Origin: Alsobacter sp046349155
GTDB taxonomy: Bacteria; Pseudomonadota; Alphaproteobacteria; Rhizobiales; Beijerinckiaceae
Direction: 5' to 3'
DNA length: 64,000 bases
NCBI GenBank assembly: GCA_046349155.1
Contig: JAXMCW010000002.1
Location: 62,001 to 126,000 of the forward strand
Under the pieces are notes generated by a model. It did no database searches. It was not told the origin of the DNA and saw only the letters and a program-made list of their open reading frames with translations. Of the stretch, positions 1 through 9,192 are shown piece by piece (the first letter of the stretch is position 1; each line of letters starts with the position of its first letter). A program made the translations under genes and the position numbers.

Positions 1-2
1 GC

Positions 3-377
3 ATCGTCCTCGCCTCGGGCCGATTGCCACGGCCCTGGGGCGGGATTCAGCAAGTCCGGATCCCCGGAATGTGGCTGGCTATCCTGCCGGCGGTGGCGGT
101 TCTGGGCCTGCTTGTCGGTGGCTTCGCCGGCCTGGGCCTGCGCTCGCTCACCGCATCCTTGCTGATGGCCTATTGCCTCCAGGGCCTCGCGGTCATCCAC
201 GTCCTCACCCAGGGCGTGGCTGGCCGTGGTGGCATCCTCACCGGGGTCTGGCTCACCTTCGTGATGATGCCCGGCTGGCCGGTCCTGCTTTACGCGCTCG
301 TCGGCGTCGTCGATTCCGTGCTCGACCTGCGCTCCCGCAAAGCCGCATCGCGTCCTCCACCCCCTTCGGGTGGCTGA
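3..377 (+). CDS. DUF2232 membrane protein, C-terminal part (5' end outside window)
   Basis: The frame is open from the first bases of the window, so this is the 3' end of a longer gene. The visible 124 residues hold three hydrophobic stretches that look like membrane helices, then a short basic, proline-rich tail. In Hyphomicrobiales a DUF2232 membrane protein normally sits between rpsR and rplI, and this gene lies 47 bp upstream of rplI on the same strand, which is the main basis for the name. The molecular function of the family is unknown to me. The assignment rests on position and hydrophobicity rather than on a motif. Confidence 0.6.
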   Translation: MVLASGRLPRPWGGIQQVRIPGMWLAILPAVAVLGLLVGGFAGLGLRSLTASLLMAYCLQGLAVIHVLTQGVAGRGGILTGVWLTFVMMPGWPVLLYALVGVVDSVLDLRSRKAASRPPPPSGG

Positions 378-424
378 CGCCCGCCTCATCCACCTTCAAC
401 CTTCTGTAAAACCGGAGCAATCCC

Positions 425-988
425 ATGGAAGTCATTCTTCTCGAACGCGTCGCCAAGCTCGGCCAGATGGGCGAGGTCGTCCGCGTCAAGGACGGGTTCG
501 CCCGCAACTTCCTGCTGCCGCGCGGCAAGGCCCTGCGCGCCACGACGGAAAACAAGGCCAAGTTCGAGACGCAGCGCGCTCAGCTCGAGGCCCGCAACCT
601 CGCTGCCAAGGGCGAGGCCCACGCCGTCGGCGAGAAGCTCGACGGGCAGAGCTTCGTGATCATTCGCCAGGCTGGCGAGATGGGCCAGCTCTACGGTTCC
701 GTCGCCACCCGCGACATCGCCGAGGCGATCGAAGCCGGCGGCTTCACCGTCTCGCGTCAGCAGATCGTTCTGAACACGCCCATCAAGACCATCGGCCTGC
801 ACAAGGTGCCCGTGCACCTGCACTCCGAGGTCGAGGTCACCGTGACGGTCAACGTCGCCCGCAGCCCCGAGGAGGCCGAGCGTCAGAGCCGTGGCGAGAG
901 CGTCATCGCCGGACGCGAGGAGACAAACCTGGACGAGCTCGGGCTGGACATCGGCGCCGCCCTGGCGGAGGCCGGCGAGGACGCTTGA
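425..988 (+). CDS. rplI: 50S ribosomal protein L9
   Basis: Structural protein of the large ribosomal subunit that binds 23S rRNA. The N-terminal domain carries the L9 signature near residues 13-40 (LGQMGEVVRVKDGFARNFLL, followed by PRGKA). A linker helix and the C-terminal domain with the HLHSEVEVTVTV stretch follow. At 187 residues it is longer than the roughly 150 of E. coli L9; the extra length is an acidic C-terminal tail, common in alphaproteobacteria. The ATG is preceded by GGAG (CCGGAGCAATCCC). It ends the ribosomal operon, and a strong intrinsic terminator follows. Confidence 0.98.
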   Translation: MEVILLERVAKLGQMGEVVRVKDGFARNFLLPRGKALRATTENKAKFETQRAQLEARNLAAKGEAHAVGEKLDGQSFVIIRQAGEMGQLYGSVATRDIAEAIEAGGFTVSRQQIVLNTPIKTIGLHKVPVHLHSEVEVTVTVNVARSPEEAERQSRGESVIAGREETNLDELGLDIGAALAEAGEDA

Positions 989-1025
989 TCGCTTCACCGC
1001 GACGAGAGTCGCGCGACGAGAATCG

Positions 1026-1053
1026 AAAGCCCGGCCTCCCCGCCGGGCTTTTT
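1026..1053 (+). terminator. Rho-independent terminator after rplI
   Basis: Perfect 10-bp stem AAAGCCCGGC (1026-1035) / GCCGGGCTTT (1042-1051) with a six-base loop, running into five T residues (1049-1053). It lies 38 bp after the rplI stop and separates the ribosomal operon from dnaB. Confidence 0.9.
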
Positions 1054-1214
1054 GCTGCGTCAAGCGACAAGCCATGCGTGCAACGCCGGACACGCGGCCC
1101 TGTGAATCGCCAGCGTAACTTCATGCCGCCCCTTCCGCTGCGGCGAGCCGGCATGCCAGAGAGTGACACCCCGGACGTGCTAGCGTCCCGGGCGACCGTC
1201 ACCCCGGAATCAGC

Positions 1215-2702
1215 ATGGCGACCCCCTCTCTCGTGGCGCGGCTCCAGGCCGAGCCGGAACCGACCTATCGGACCCCACCTCACAATATCGAGGCCGAGCA
1301 GGCGCTGCTCGGTGCGATCCTCGTCAACAACGAGGCCTATTTTCGCGTTTCCGACTTCCTCGAGCCCATCCATTTCGCCGAGGATGTGCACCGAAAGATC
1401 TACGAGGTCACGCAATCGCTGATGCGCAGCGGCAAGATCGCGACGCCCATCACGCTGAAGACGTTCCTTGGCGACCAGGACCTCGGCGGCGTCACGGTCT
1501 CTCAGTACCTGGCCCGTCTCGCCTCGGAGGCGACGACCGTCATCAACGCCGAGGACTACGGCCGCACGATCTATGACCTCGCCATGCGGCGGAACCTGAT
1601 CGTGATCGGCGAGGACATGGTGAACCTCGCCTATGACGCGCCGGTCGACGACCATCCGCGCCGGCAGATCGAGGAAGCCGAGCGGCGGCTCTACGAACTC
1701 GCCGAGACGGGCCGGTACGAGGGCGGATTCCAGACTTTCTCGAACGCGCTCAAGGGCGCGATCGACATGGCCGCGGAAGCGTTCAAGCGCGACCGCAAGC
1801 TGTCCGGGATCTCGACCGGGCTGAGCGACCTCGACCGGATGATGGGCGGGCTGCAACCGTCGGACCTCGTGATTCTCGCGGGCCGCCCGGCCATGGGCAA
1901 GACGTCGCTCGCCACCAACATCGCCTTCAACGTGGCCAAGACCTATGTCGGCGAGCGCCAGCCCGACGGCGCCATCAAGCGGCTGGATGGCGGCATCGTC
2001 GGCTTCTTCTCGCTGGAAATGTCGGCCGAGCAGCTCGCCACCCGCATCATCGCGGAGCAGTCCGGCGTGGCCTCGTACAAGATCCGCCGGGGCGAGATCA
2101 CCGAGGTCGAGTTCGGCCGCGTCGCCGACGCCGCGCGCGAGATGGAGCGCATGCCCTTCTACATCGACCAGACAGGCGGCATCTCGATCGCCCAGCTCAC
2201 GGCACGCGCCAGGCGGCTGAAGCGGCAGAAGGGCCTTGACCTCCTCGTGGTGGACTACCTTCAGCTTCTCTCGGGTTCCTCCAAGAAGGGCGAGAACCGC
2301 GTGCAGGAACTCACCGAGATCACGACCGGGATGAAGGCTCTCGCCAAGGAGCTCTCGGTGCCGATCATCGCTCTGTCCCAGCTGTCGCGCCAGGTCGAGA
2401 ACCGGGACGACAAGCGACCGCAGCTCTCGGACCTTCGCGAATCCGGCTCCATCGAGCAGGATGCCGACGTGGTCCTGTTCGTCTACCGCGAGGAATACTA
2501 CCTGAAGAACAAGGAGCCGAAGCCCGGCACCGAAGAGCACTTCAAGTGGCAGACGGAGATGGACCAGGTCCATGGCCGCGCCGAGGTCATCATCGGCAAG
2601 CAGCGTCATGGTCCCACCGGCACGGTGCCGCTGCACTTCGACGCCGAGGTGACCCGCTTCTCGAACCTGGCTTCGGACGACCAGCTTCCAGCCCACATGT
2701 GA
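1215..2702 (+). CDS. dnaB: Replicative DNA helicase DnaB
   Basis: Hexameric 5'-3' helicase that unwinds DNA at the replication fork and contacts primase. The N-terminal DnaB domain covers about residues 20-125, starting with the PPHNIEAEQALLGAIL block. The RecA-like domain starts near 195, with Walker A GRPAMGKTS (about 223-231), the EMSAEQLATRI segment and Walker B LLVVDYLQLL. Length, 495, is normal for the family. The 226-bp gap after rplI holds the rplI terminator; I found no convincing promoter in the rest. The stop is followed 4 bp later by alr, so dnaB, alr and radA are probably co-transcribed. Confidence 0.98.
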   Translation: MATPSLVARLQAEPEPTYRTPPHNIEAEQALLGAILVNNEAYFRVSDFLEPIHFAEDVHRKIYEVTQSLMRSGKIATPITLKTFLGDQDLGGVTVSQYLARLASEATTVINAEDYGRTIYDLAMRRNLIVIGEDMVNLAYDAPVDDHPRRQIEEAERRLYELAETGRYEGGFQTFSNALKGAIDMAAEAFKRDRKLSGISTGLSDLDRMMGGLQPSDLVILAGRPAMGKTSLATNIAFNVAKTYVGERQPDGAIKRLDGGIVGFFSLEMSAEQLATRIIAEQSGVASYKIRRGEITEVEFGRVADAAREMERMPFYIDQTGGISIAQLTARARRLKRQKGLDLLVVDYLQLLSGSSKKGENRVQELTEITTGMKALAKELSVPIIALSQLSRQVENRDDKRPQLSDLRESGSIEQDADVVLFVYREEYYLKNKEPKPGTEEHFKWQTEMDQVHGRAEVIIGKQRHGPTGTVPLHFDAEVTRFSNLASDDQLPAHM

Positions 2703-2706
2703 GCCC

Positions 2707-3864
2707 TTGAGCGCGTTCGACAGCCCCTTGGATCCAACCGCGCCCGCCCTGCACGAGGCCGGCGGCGTGTTGACCATCGATCCCGGCGCCATCGCCTCGA
2801 ACTGGCGCAGCCTTGCCCGCGTCGCCGGCTCCGCCGAATGCGCCGGCGTGGTGAAGGCCGACGCGTATGGAACCGGGATCGACGTTGCGGTCCCCGCGCT
2901 CGCGGCGGCAGGCTGCCGCACCTTCTTCGTGGCCCTGCTTCCCGAGGCTCGCCGCGTCCGAGCGCTTGCGCCGGAGGCCACGATCTACGTCCTGAACGGC
3001 TTCCTGCCGGGAACGGCACCGTCCTATGCCGGCGCGCGGCTTCGGCCGGTGCTCGGCAGTCCGGACGAGCTCGCGGAATGGGCCGGCTTCTGCCGCGCCG
3101 AGGGCGGCGACCCCTCCTTTGCACTGCACGTGGACACCGGAATCAATCGGCTCGGCCTGCCGCACGAGGCGGCGCTGAACCTTGGATCTCGCGGGCTGCA
3201 GGCGCAGTACGGGCTCACGCCGTCGCTGGTGATGAGCCACTTCGTCTCCGCCGAGCGCGCGGGAGACCCGCTGAATGCGTGGCAGATCCAGACCTTCGCG
3301 GCGGTGCGAGGTGTTTTCCCCGGGATCCCAGGCAGCCTCGCCAATTCCAGCGGCATCTTCCTGGGGCCTGCCGCCCACCACGACCTCGTGCGGCCTGGCT
3401 ATGCGCTCTATGGCGGCAACCCCCTGCCCGGTCAGGCCTCGCCCATGCGCGCGGTGGTCCGGCTGGAGGGCCGGGTCATGCAGGTGCGCGACATCCCGGC
3501 CGGGGGCGCCATCGGCTACAATGCCCGCCGCACGGTCCAGCGGCCGACGCGGGGAGCCGTCGTCTCCATCGGCTATGCGGACGGCCTGCCTGGCGGCGCA
3601 TCCGGCTTCGACGACAAGCCCGGGGGCGAGCTGGTGGCTCCCTCAGGGCGGCGCTGCCCGATCCTGGGCCGCGTCTCGATGGACATGATCGTCGTGGACG
3701 TCACGGACTGCGCACCCGGCGAGGTCGAGCGCGGCAGCCTTATGGCGTTGCTCGACGACACGCTGGGCGTCGACGAACTCGGGGCGCGCGCGGGCGTGAT
3801 CGGCTACGAGGTGCTGACCGGCCTCGGCCGCCGCTATCGCCGCCGCCTCGCGGGCAAGGCCTGA
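2707..3864 (+). CDS. alr: Alanine racemase
   Basis: PLP enzyme converting L-alanine to D-alanine for peptidoglycan. The PLP lysine is K50 in VVKADAYG. The catalytic tyrosine lies in VSIGYADGLPG in the C-terminal barrel, and RPGYALYGG and RVSMDM are further family blocks. At 385 residues the length is normal. The start chosen is TTG, 4 bp after the dnaB stop; a GTG at 2767 would remove 20 residues that have no family role, so the start is not certain. The radA ATG follows 1 bp after the alr stop codon. Confidence 0.95.
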   Translation: MSAFDSPLDPTAPALHEAGGVLTIDPGAIASNWRSLARVAGSAECAGVVKADAYGTGIDVAVPALAAAGCRTFFVALLPEARRVRALAPEATIYVLNGFLPGTAPSYAGARLRPVLGSPDELAEWAGFCRAEGGDPSFALHVDTGINRLGLPHEAALNLGSRGLQAQYGLTPSLVMSHFVSAERAGDPLNAWQIQTFAAVRGVFPGIPGSLANSSGIFLGPAAHHDLVRPGYALYGGNPLPGQASPMRAVVRLEGRVMQVRDIPAGGAIGYNARRTVQRPTRGAVVSIGYADGLPGGASGFDDKPGGELVAPSGRRCPILGRVSMDMIVVDVTDCAPGEVERGSLMALLDDTLGVDELGARAGVIGYEVLTGLGRRYRRRLAGKA

Positions 3865-3865
3865 G

Positions 3866-5278
<1,413 letters not shown>

Positions 5279-5380
5279 CGCCACGCAAGCCGGGTGACGG
5301 AACGGCGCGCGATGAGTATAAGCGTGTCGCGGTCGCTGCCCGGCGGCCCCTCATCCGCCGCGCGTCCTCACCGAGCCTCC

Positions 5381-6097
5381 ATGAGCAACCTGCCGGTCAC
5401 CGCCCTCGATCTCGTTGTCCTCGGCGTCGTCTTCATCTCGGCGCTGCTCGCCGCGGTCAGGGGCTTCACTCGGGAGGTCCTCGCGATCGGATCCTGGGTC
5501 GCAGCCGCAGTGGCGGCCTATGCGCTGCACCCCTTCGTGATCCCCTACCTGAAGGACTACATCCCGAACGCGCAGCTCCAGCTCGCCGCGGCGATCGCTG
5601 CCGTGTTCCTCGCGACCCTGGTCATCGTGTCCTTCATCACCGTGCGCCTGTCGGACCTGATCCTGGACAGCAAGATCGGCGCCCTGGACCGCACGCTGGG
5701 CTTCCTCTTCGGCGCGGCCCGCGGCCTGTTGATCGCCGTGATCGCCTTCGTCTTCTTCGACAAGCTCGTCGGCGAGAAGCAGCAGCCCGACTGGGTGCGC
5801 CTCGCCAAGCTGCGCCCGGTGCTCAAGGAGACCGGCGACCAGATCATCGCGCTACTGCCCGACGATCCGGAAGGCATGATCGCCAAGTGGAAGGCCCGCA
5901 AGCGGCTCGATGGCGGGGATCCGGCCGAGCCGCCGGCCGCTCCCGGCGCCACGCCGCAACCGGCGACGCCCGCTCCGGCCGAGCCGCAGAAGAAGACCGA
6001 GACCGTGCCTGGTGCGCAGCCCAGCTATTCCAAGGCCGGTCAGCAGAACCTGCGGCAGCTGATAGAAACGGCCGCAGCGCCGGCACGCCAGAACTGA
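5381..6097 (+). CDS. CvpA family membrane protein
   Basis: Family named after E. coli CvpA (colicin V production); the exact biochemical role is unresolved. The first 150 residues contain four hydrophobic segments, starting with LDLVVLGVVFISALLAAVRG, and the family glycine/arginine block around RGFTREVL. The C-terminal 90 residues are a proline/alanine-rich, probably disordered cytoplasmic tail. I chose ATG 5381 because translation from it enters the first helix at once; an in-frame GTG at 5294 would add 29 unlikely residues. Position before purF matches many proteobacteria, where cvpA and purF are linked. Confidence 0.9.
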   Translation: MSNLPVTALDLVVLGVVFISALLAAVRGFTREVLAIGSWVAAAVAAYALHPFVIPYLKDYIPNAQLQLAAAIAAVFLATLVIVSFITVRLSDLILDSKIGALDRTLGFLFGAARGLLIAVIAFVFFDKLVGEKQQPDWVRLAKLRPVLKETGDQIIALLPDDPEGMIAKWKARKRLDGGDPAEPPAAPGATPQPATPAPAEPQKKTETVPGAQPSYSKAGQQNLRQLIETAAAPARQN

Positions 6098-6204
6098 GCC
6101 TGACGACGACCGCCGATCGCGGCAGGCGCCTTGCATGCTGGCGTTGTGGCGCTTGCGTTGGCGTCCGTTGAAGTGGGCCTGCCGGTGGTCCATATGAGGC
6201 AGCG

Positions 6205-7728
6205 ATGAGCACACGCCCCAGCCTGTCCGACACGTTTTCGCCGACGCCCCGCGGCCACGGGCTGCGGGACTCAGCGGCCGACGATTTCGACCTCGACGCC
6301 GACCGCCTTCATGAAGAGTGCGGAGTCTTCGGAATCTACGGCCATCCCGAGGCCGCAGCGATCACGGCCCTCGGAATGCATGCCCTGCAGCACCGAGGGC
6401 AGGAGGCCGCCGGCCTGGTCAGCTTCGACGGCAACCGCTTCCATTCCGAGCGCGCCCTTGGACTGGTCGGCGACACCTTTTCCGACCAGGAGACGATCCG
6501 CAAGCTCAAGGGCGCAAGCGCTATCGGTCACGTCCGATATGCCACGACCGGCGAGACCATCCTGCGCAATGTCCAGCCCCTGTTCGCAGAGCTCGACGGC
6601 GGCGGCTTCGCCGTGGCTCACAACGGCAACCTCACCAACGCGCTCACGCTGCGCCGGCAGCTCGTGCGCGACGGCGCCATCTGCCAGTCGACCTCCGATA
6701 CCGAGGTGATCCTGCACCTCGTGGCACGCAGCCGGAAGAACCGCTTCATCGACCGTTTCATCGACGCGCTGCGCCAGATCGAAGGGGCCTATTCCTTCGT
6801 CGGCCTCACCAACAAGAAGCTCGTCGGCGCGCGCGACCCTCTGGGGATTCGCCCCCTGGTGCTGGGCGACCTCGACGGTTGCCCGATCCTCGCCTCGGAG
6901 ACCTGCGCGCTCGACATTATCGGCGCCCGCTTCGTGCGCGATGTGGAGAACGGCGAGATCATCATCGCGTCGTCCGACGGGATCGAGTCCATCAAGCCTT
7001 TCGAGTCGCTGAAGCCGCGACCTTGCATCTTCGAGTACATCTACTTCTCCCGCCCGGATTCGATCGTCCATGGGCGGCATGTCTACGACGTGCGCAAGGC
7101 CATGGGCGCCCAGCTCGCCCGTGAGGCTCCCGTCCCGGCGGACGTGGTGATCCCGGTCCCCGACAGCGGCGTGCCGGCGGCGCTCGGCTACGCCCAGGAA
7201 GCCGGCGTCCCCTACGAGCTCGGCATCATCCGCAATCACTACGTGGGCCGCACCTTCATCCAGCCGACCCAGTCGGTGCGAGAACTCGGCGTCCGGCTGA
7301 AGCACTCGGCCAACCGGGCCGTGGTGGCCGGCAAGCGGATCGTCCTCGTCGACGATTCCATCGTGCGTGGGACCACCTCCGTGAAAATCGTGCAGATGAT
7401 GCGCGAGGCCGGCGCCAAGGAGGTGCATTTCCGCATTTCGAGCCCGCCCATCACGCATCCCGACTATTACGGCATCGATACGCCGGAGCGGGACAAGCTG
7501 CTCGCCGCCACCCATACGCTCGAGGAGATGCGCGCCTATATCGGCTGCGACACCCTCGCGTTCCTGTCGGTAGACGGCATCTACAAGGCCATGGGCGAGC
7601 CCGGACGCAACGCCGACCTGCCTCAGTTCACCGATCATTGCTTCACCGGCGACTATCCGACCCCGATCACCGACCAGATCCTGGAGGGGCCGAAACAGCA
7701 GCTGTCCATGATCGCAGAAGTGGTCTGA
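6205..7728 (+). CDS. purF: Amidophosphoribosyltransferase
   Basis: First committed step of purine synthesis: PRPP plus glutamine gives 5-phosphoribosylamine. The N-terminal glutaminase nucleophile is C39 in HEECGVFGIY, so a 38-residue propeptide would be removed. The PRPP-binding loop is IVLVDDSIVRGTTS in the C-terminal phosphoribosyltransferase domain. Length 507 fits the family. The 107-bp gap upstream could hold a promoter: TTGAAG 6168-6173 and CATATG 6191-6196 are 17 bp apart but match only moderately. Confidence 0.97.
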   Translation: MSTRPSLSDTFSPTPRGHGLRDSAADDFDLDADRLHEECGVFGIYGHPEAAAITALGMHALQHRGQEAAGLVSFDGNRFHSERALGLVGDTFSDQETIRKLKGASAIGHVRYATTGETILRNVQPLFAELDGGGFAVAHNGNLTNALTLRRQLVRDGAICQSTSDTEVILHLVARSRKNRFIDRFIDALRQIEGAYSFVGLTNKKLVGARDPLGIRPLVLGDLDGCPILASETCALDIIGARFVRDVENGEIIIASSDGIESIKPFESLKPRPCIFEYIYFSRPDSIVHGRHVYDVRKAMGAQLAREAPVPADVVIPVPDSGVPAALGYAQEAGVPYELGIIRNHYVGRTFIQPTQSVRELGVRLKHSANRAVVAGKRIVLVDDSIVRGTTSVKIVQMMREAGAKEVHFRISSPPITHPDYYGIDTPERDKLLAATHTLEEMRAYIGCDTLAFLSVDGIYKAMGEPGRNADLPQFTDHCFTGDYPTPITDQILEGPKQQLSMIAEVV

Positions 7729-7746
7729 TCCTCCGCACGGAATGCC

Positions 7747-8490
7747 ATGATGTCCCAACCCCTGTCCGAGCGCCTTGCCGTCGTCACCGGAGCCTCCCGC
7801 GGCATCGGTCGCGCCGCGGCGCTGTCCCTGGCCGAGGCGGGCGCGCACGTCATCGCGGTGGCGCGGACGCAGGGGGCGCTCGAGGAACTGGACGACGCCA
7901 TCCGCGAGAAGAACGGCAGCGCCACACTCGTTCCCCTCGACCTCAAGGACATGGAGGCGCTCGACCGGCTCGGCGCGGCGATCTACGAGCGCTGGGGCAA
8001 GCTGGACATCTTCATCGGCAATGGCGCCATCCTCGGACCCATCACCCCGCTCGGCCACGTGCCGCCGGCGGCCTGGGATGACGTTATGACCGTCAACGTC
8101 ACCGCCAATTGGCGGCTGATCCGTTCGCTGGACCCGCTGCTGCGCAAGTCCGACGCGGGTCGCGCCATCCTCGTCTCGTCCGGCGCATCCTGGAATTGCC
8201 GGGCCTATTGGGGCCCCTATTCCGTTTCCAAGGCGGCCATCGACGCGCTGGGCCGCACCTATGCCAACGAGACCGCTTCGACGCCGATCAAGGTCATGAT
8301 GGTCAATCCCGGCCCGCTTCGCACCCGCATGCGCGCCGCCGCCATGCCGGGCGAGGATCCGCTGACGCTACGCACGCCCGAAGACCTCGCTCCCCACTTC
8401 GTCCGGCTCTCGTCGCCGGACTGGACCGAGAGCGGAAAGCTCTTCGACTTTCCCACGGGTCTCGTGAAGAGCTTTCTGGTTCCCGCCTAG
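7747..8490 (+). CDS. SDR family NAD(P)-dependent oxidoreductase
   Basis: Classical short-chain dehydrogenase. The cofactor motif is TGASRGIG (residues 14-21) and the active site is YSVSK, with the serine in SSGAS. The usual NNAG motif reads GNGA (FIGNGAILGP). Length 247 is standard. The substrate is not predictable. An SDR directly after purF is a recurrent arrangement in Hyphomicrobiales; the 18-bp gap suggests co-transcription. Two in-frame ATG codons (7747 and 7750) are equivalent starts. Confidence 0.92.
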   Translation: MMSQPLSERLAVVTGASRGIGRAAALSLAEAGAHVIAVARTQGALEELDDAIREKNGSATLVPLDLKDMEALDRLGAAIYERWGKLDIFIGNGAILGPITPLGHVPPAAWDDVMTVNVTANWRLIRSLDPLLRKSDAGRAILVSSGASWNCRAYWGPYSVSKAAIDALGRTYANETASTPIKVMMVNPGPLRTRMRAAAMPGEDPLTLRTPEDLAPHFVRLSSPDWTESGKLFDFPTGLVKSFLVPA

Positions 8491-8501
8491 CGAGGCGGGA
8501 A
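8480..8501. terminator. Perfect hairpin between convergent genes
   Basis: TTCCCGCCT (8480-8488) and AGGCGGGAA (8493-8501) form a perfect 9-bp stem with a 4-base loop. It includes the SDR stop codon and ends just before the MarR stop on the other strand. There is no long T run, so function as a bidirectional terminator is inferred from position. Confidence 0.5.
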
Positions 8502-8504
8502 GCG

Positions 8505-9023
8505 TCAGTCGGACGGACTGCCTTCGGTGAGGTGCGCCAGCACCGAGCCTTTCACGGCGCCGATGTTGCTCATCAGAGCTTCAATCGCCCTGTGATCGAC
8601 ATCGCCCAGCATATCGCGCAGCCACCCCTCGTGGGCCTTGGCCATGGCCGCGAAGGTCTTCTCGCCCCGCTTCGTCAGCTTGGCGATCGTCACGCGGCGA
8701 TCTCCGTCTGCGGCTTCGCGGACGAGCAGGCCCTCGGCCTCGAGCCTGTCGACCAATCCAGTGACATTGCCGTTGGTGACCATCATGCGGCGCGAGAGTT
8801 CACCCAGGCGCAAACCCTGCTTCTCGCGGTCGAGCTGGGCCATCAGGTCGAACTGGGGCAGCGTTGTCCCGAACTCGGCGCGCAGCCGGCGCCGGATCTC
8901 CTGAGCGATCAGGTTGCTCGTCGAGAGCATGCGCAACCATAGCCGCAGCTCGGGCTTGGCACCCTCGGGAGCCCCCTGCACGATCGATTCGAGATCGATC
9001 GCGTCGTCCAATATCGAATCCAT
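8505..9023 (-). CDS. MarR family transcriptional regulator (1)
   Basis: Winged-helix repressor-type regulator. The core runs from LSTSNLIAQEI through the recognition region LGELSRRMMVTNGNVTGLVD to the wing ADGDRRVTIAKLT, where the D-x-R-R pattern is typical of MarR proteins. I prefer ATG 9023 (172 residues). An ATG at 9065 is also in frame, but it coincides with the -10 element of a good promoter (TTGACA, 17 bp, TACATG), so transcripts from that promoter could not use it. The gene lies downstream of the FAD oxidoreductase on the same strand. The ligand is unknown. Confidence 0.9.
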   Translation of the reverse strand: MDSILDDAIDLESIVQGAPEGAKPELRLWLRMLSTSNLIAQEIRRRLRAEFGTTLPQFDLMAQLDREKQGLRLGELSRRMMVTNGNVTGLVDRLEAEGLLVREAADGDRRVTIAKLTKRGEKTFAAMAKAHEGWLRDMLGDVDHRAIEALMSNIGAVKGSVLAHLTEGSPSD

Positions 9024-9062
9024 GCTCACGCTCGCCTCGCCCGGAGAGGTCGTGGGGAGCCT

Positions 9063-9092
9063 CATGTACTGCGCGATATTTCACATGTCAAA
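9063..9092 (-). promoter_or_regulatory. Candidate promoter and dyad operator of the MarR gene
   Basis: Read on the minus strand, TTGACA (9091-9086) is followed after 17 bp by TACATG (9068-9063). The -35 element lies inside an imperfect palindrome, TTTGACATGTGAAA (9092-9079), symmetric except for one base per arm. This size and position suit MarR autoregulation. The -10 matches consensus at only three positions. Confidence 0.45.
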
Positions 9093-9117
9093 GATTGCGG
9101 CCTGCAACCTTCGGCGG

Positions 9118-9192
9118 GCTCACTTGGTGAAGGCCCACTTGGCGAAGGCTCACTTGGCGCAGGCTCACTTGGCGCAGGCTCACTTGGCGAGA
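9118..9192. repeat. Five tandem 15-bp units spanning a stop codon
   Basis: Five consecutive 15-bp units (9118, 9133, 9148, 9163, 9178) of consensus GCTCACTTGGCGCAG. Unit 5 holds the last codons and the TGA of the FAD oxidoreductase on the minus strand (stop at 9182-9180); the other four lie downstream. Because 15 bp is five codons, every unit except the one reading AAGTGG carries the same in-frame AAG-TGA on that strand. Confidence 0.9.

Noticed and set aside
903..2981. A 692-codon minus-strand frame opposite dnaB and rplI.
   Set aside because: Antisense shadow of dnaB; composition is arginine-rich low-complexity, and dnaB is beyond doubt.
6168..6196. TTGAAG-N17-CATATG as purF promoter.
   Set aside because: The -10 match is poor and the transcript would start almost at the start codon; too weak to list.
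6271..8058. A 595-codon minus-strand frame opposite purF.
   Set aside because: Shadow of purF with no domain of its own.
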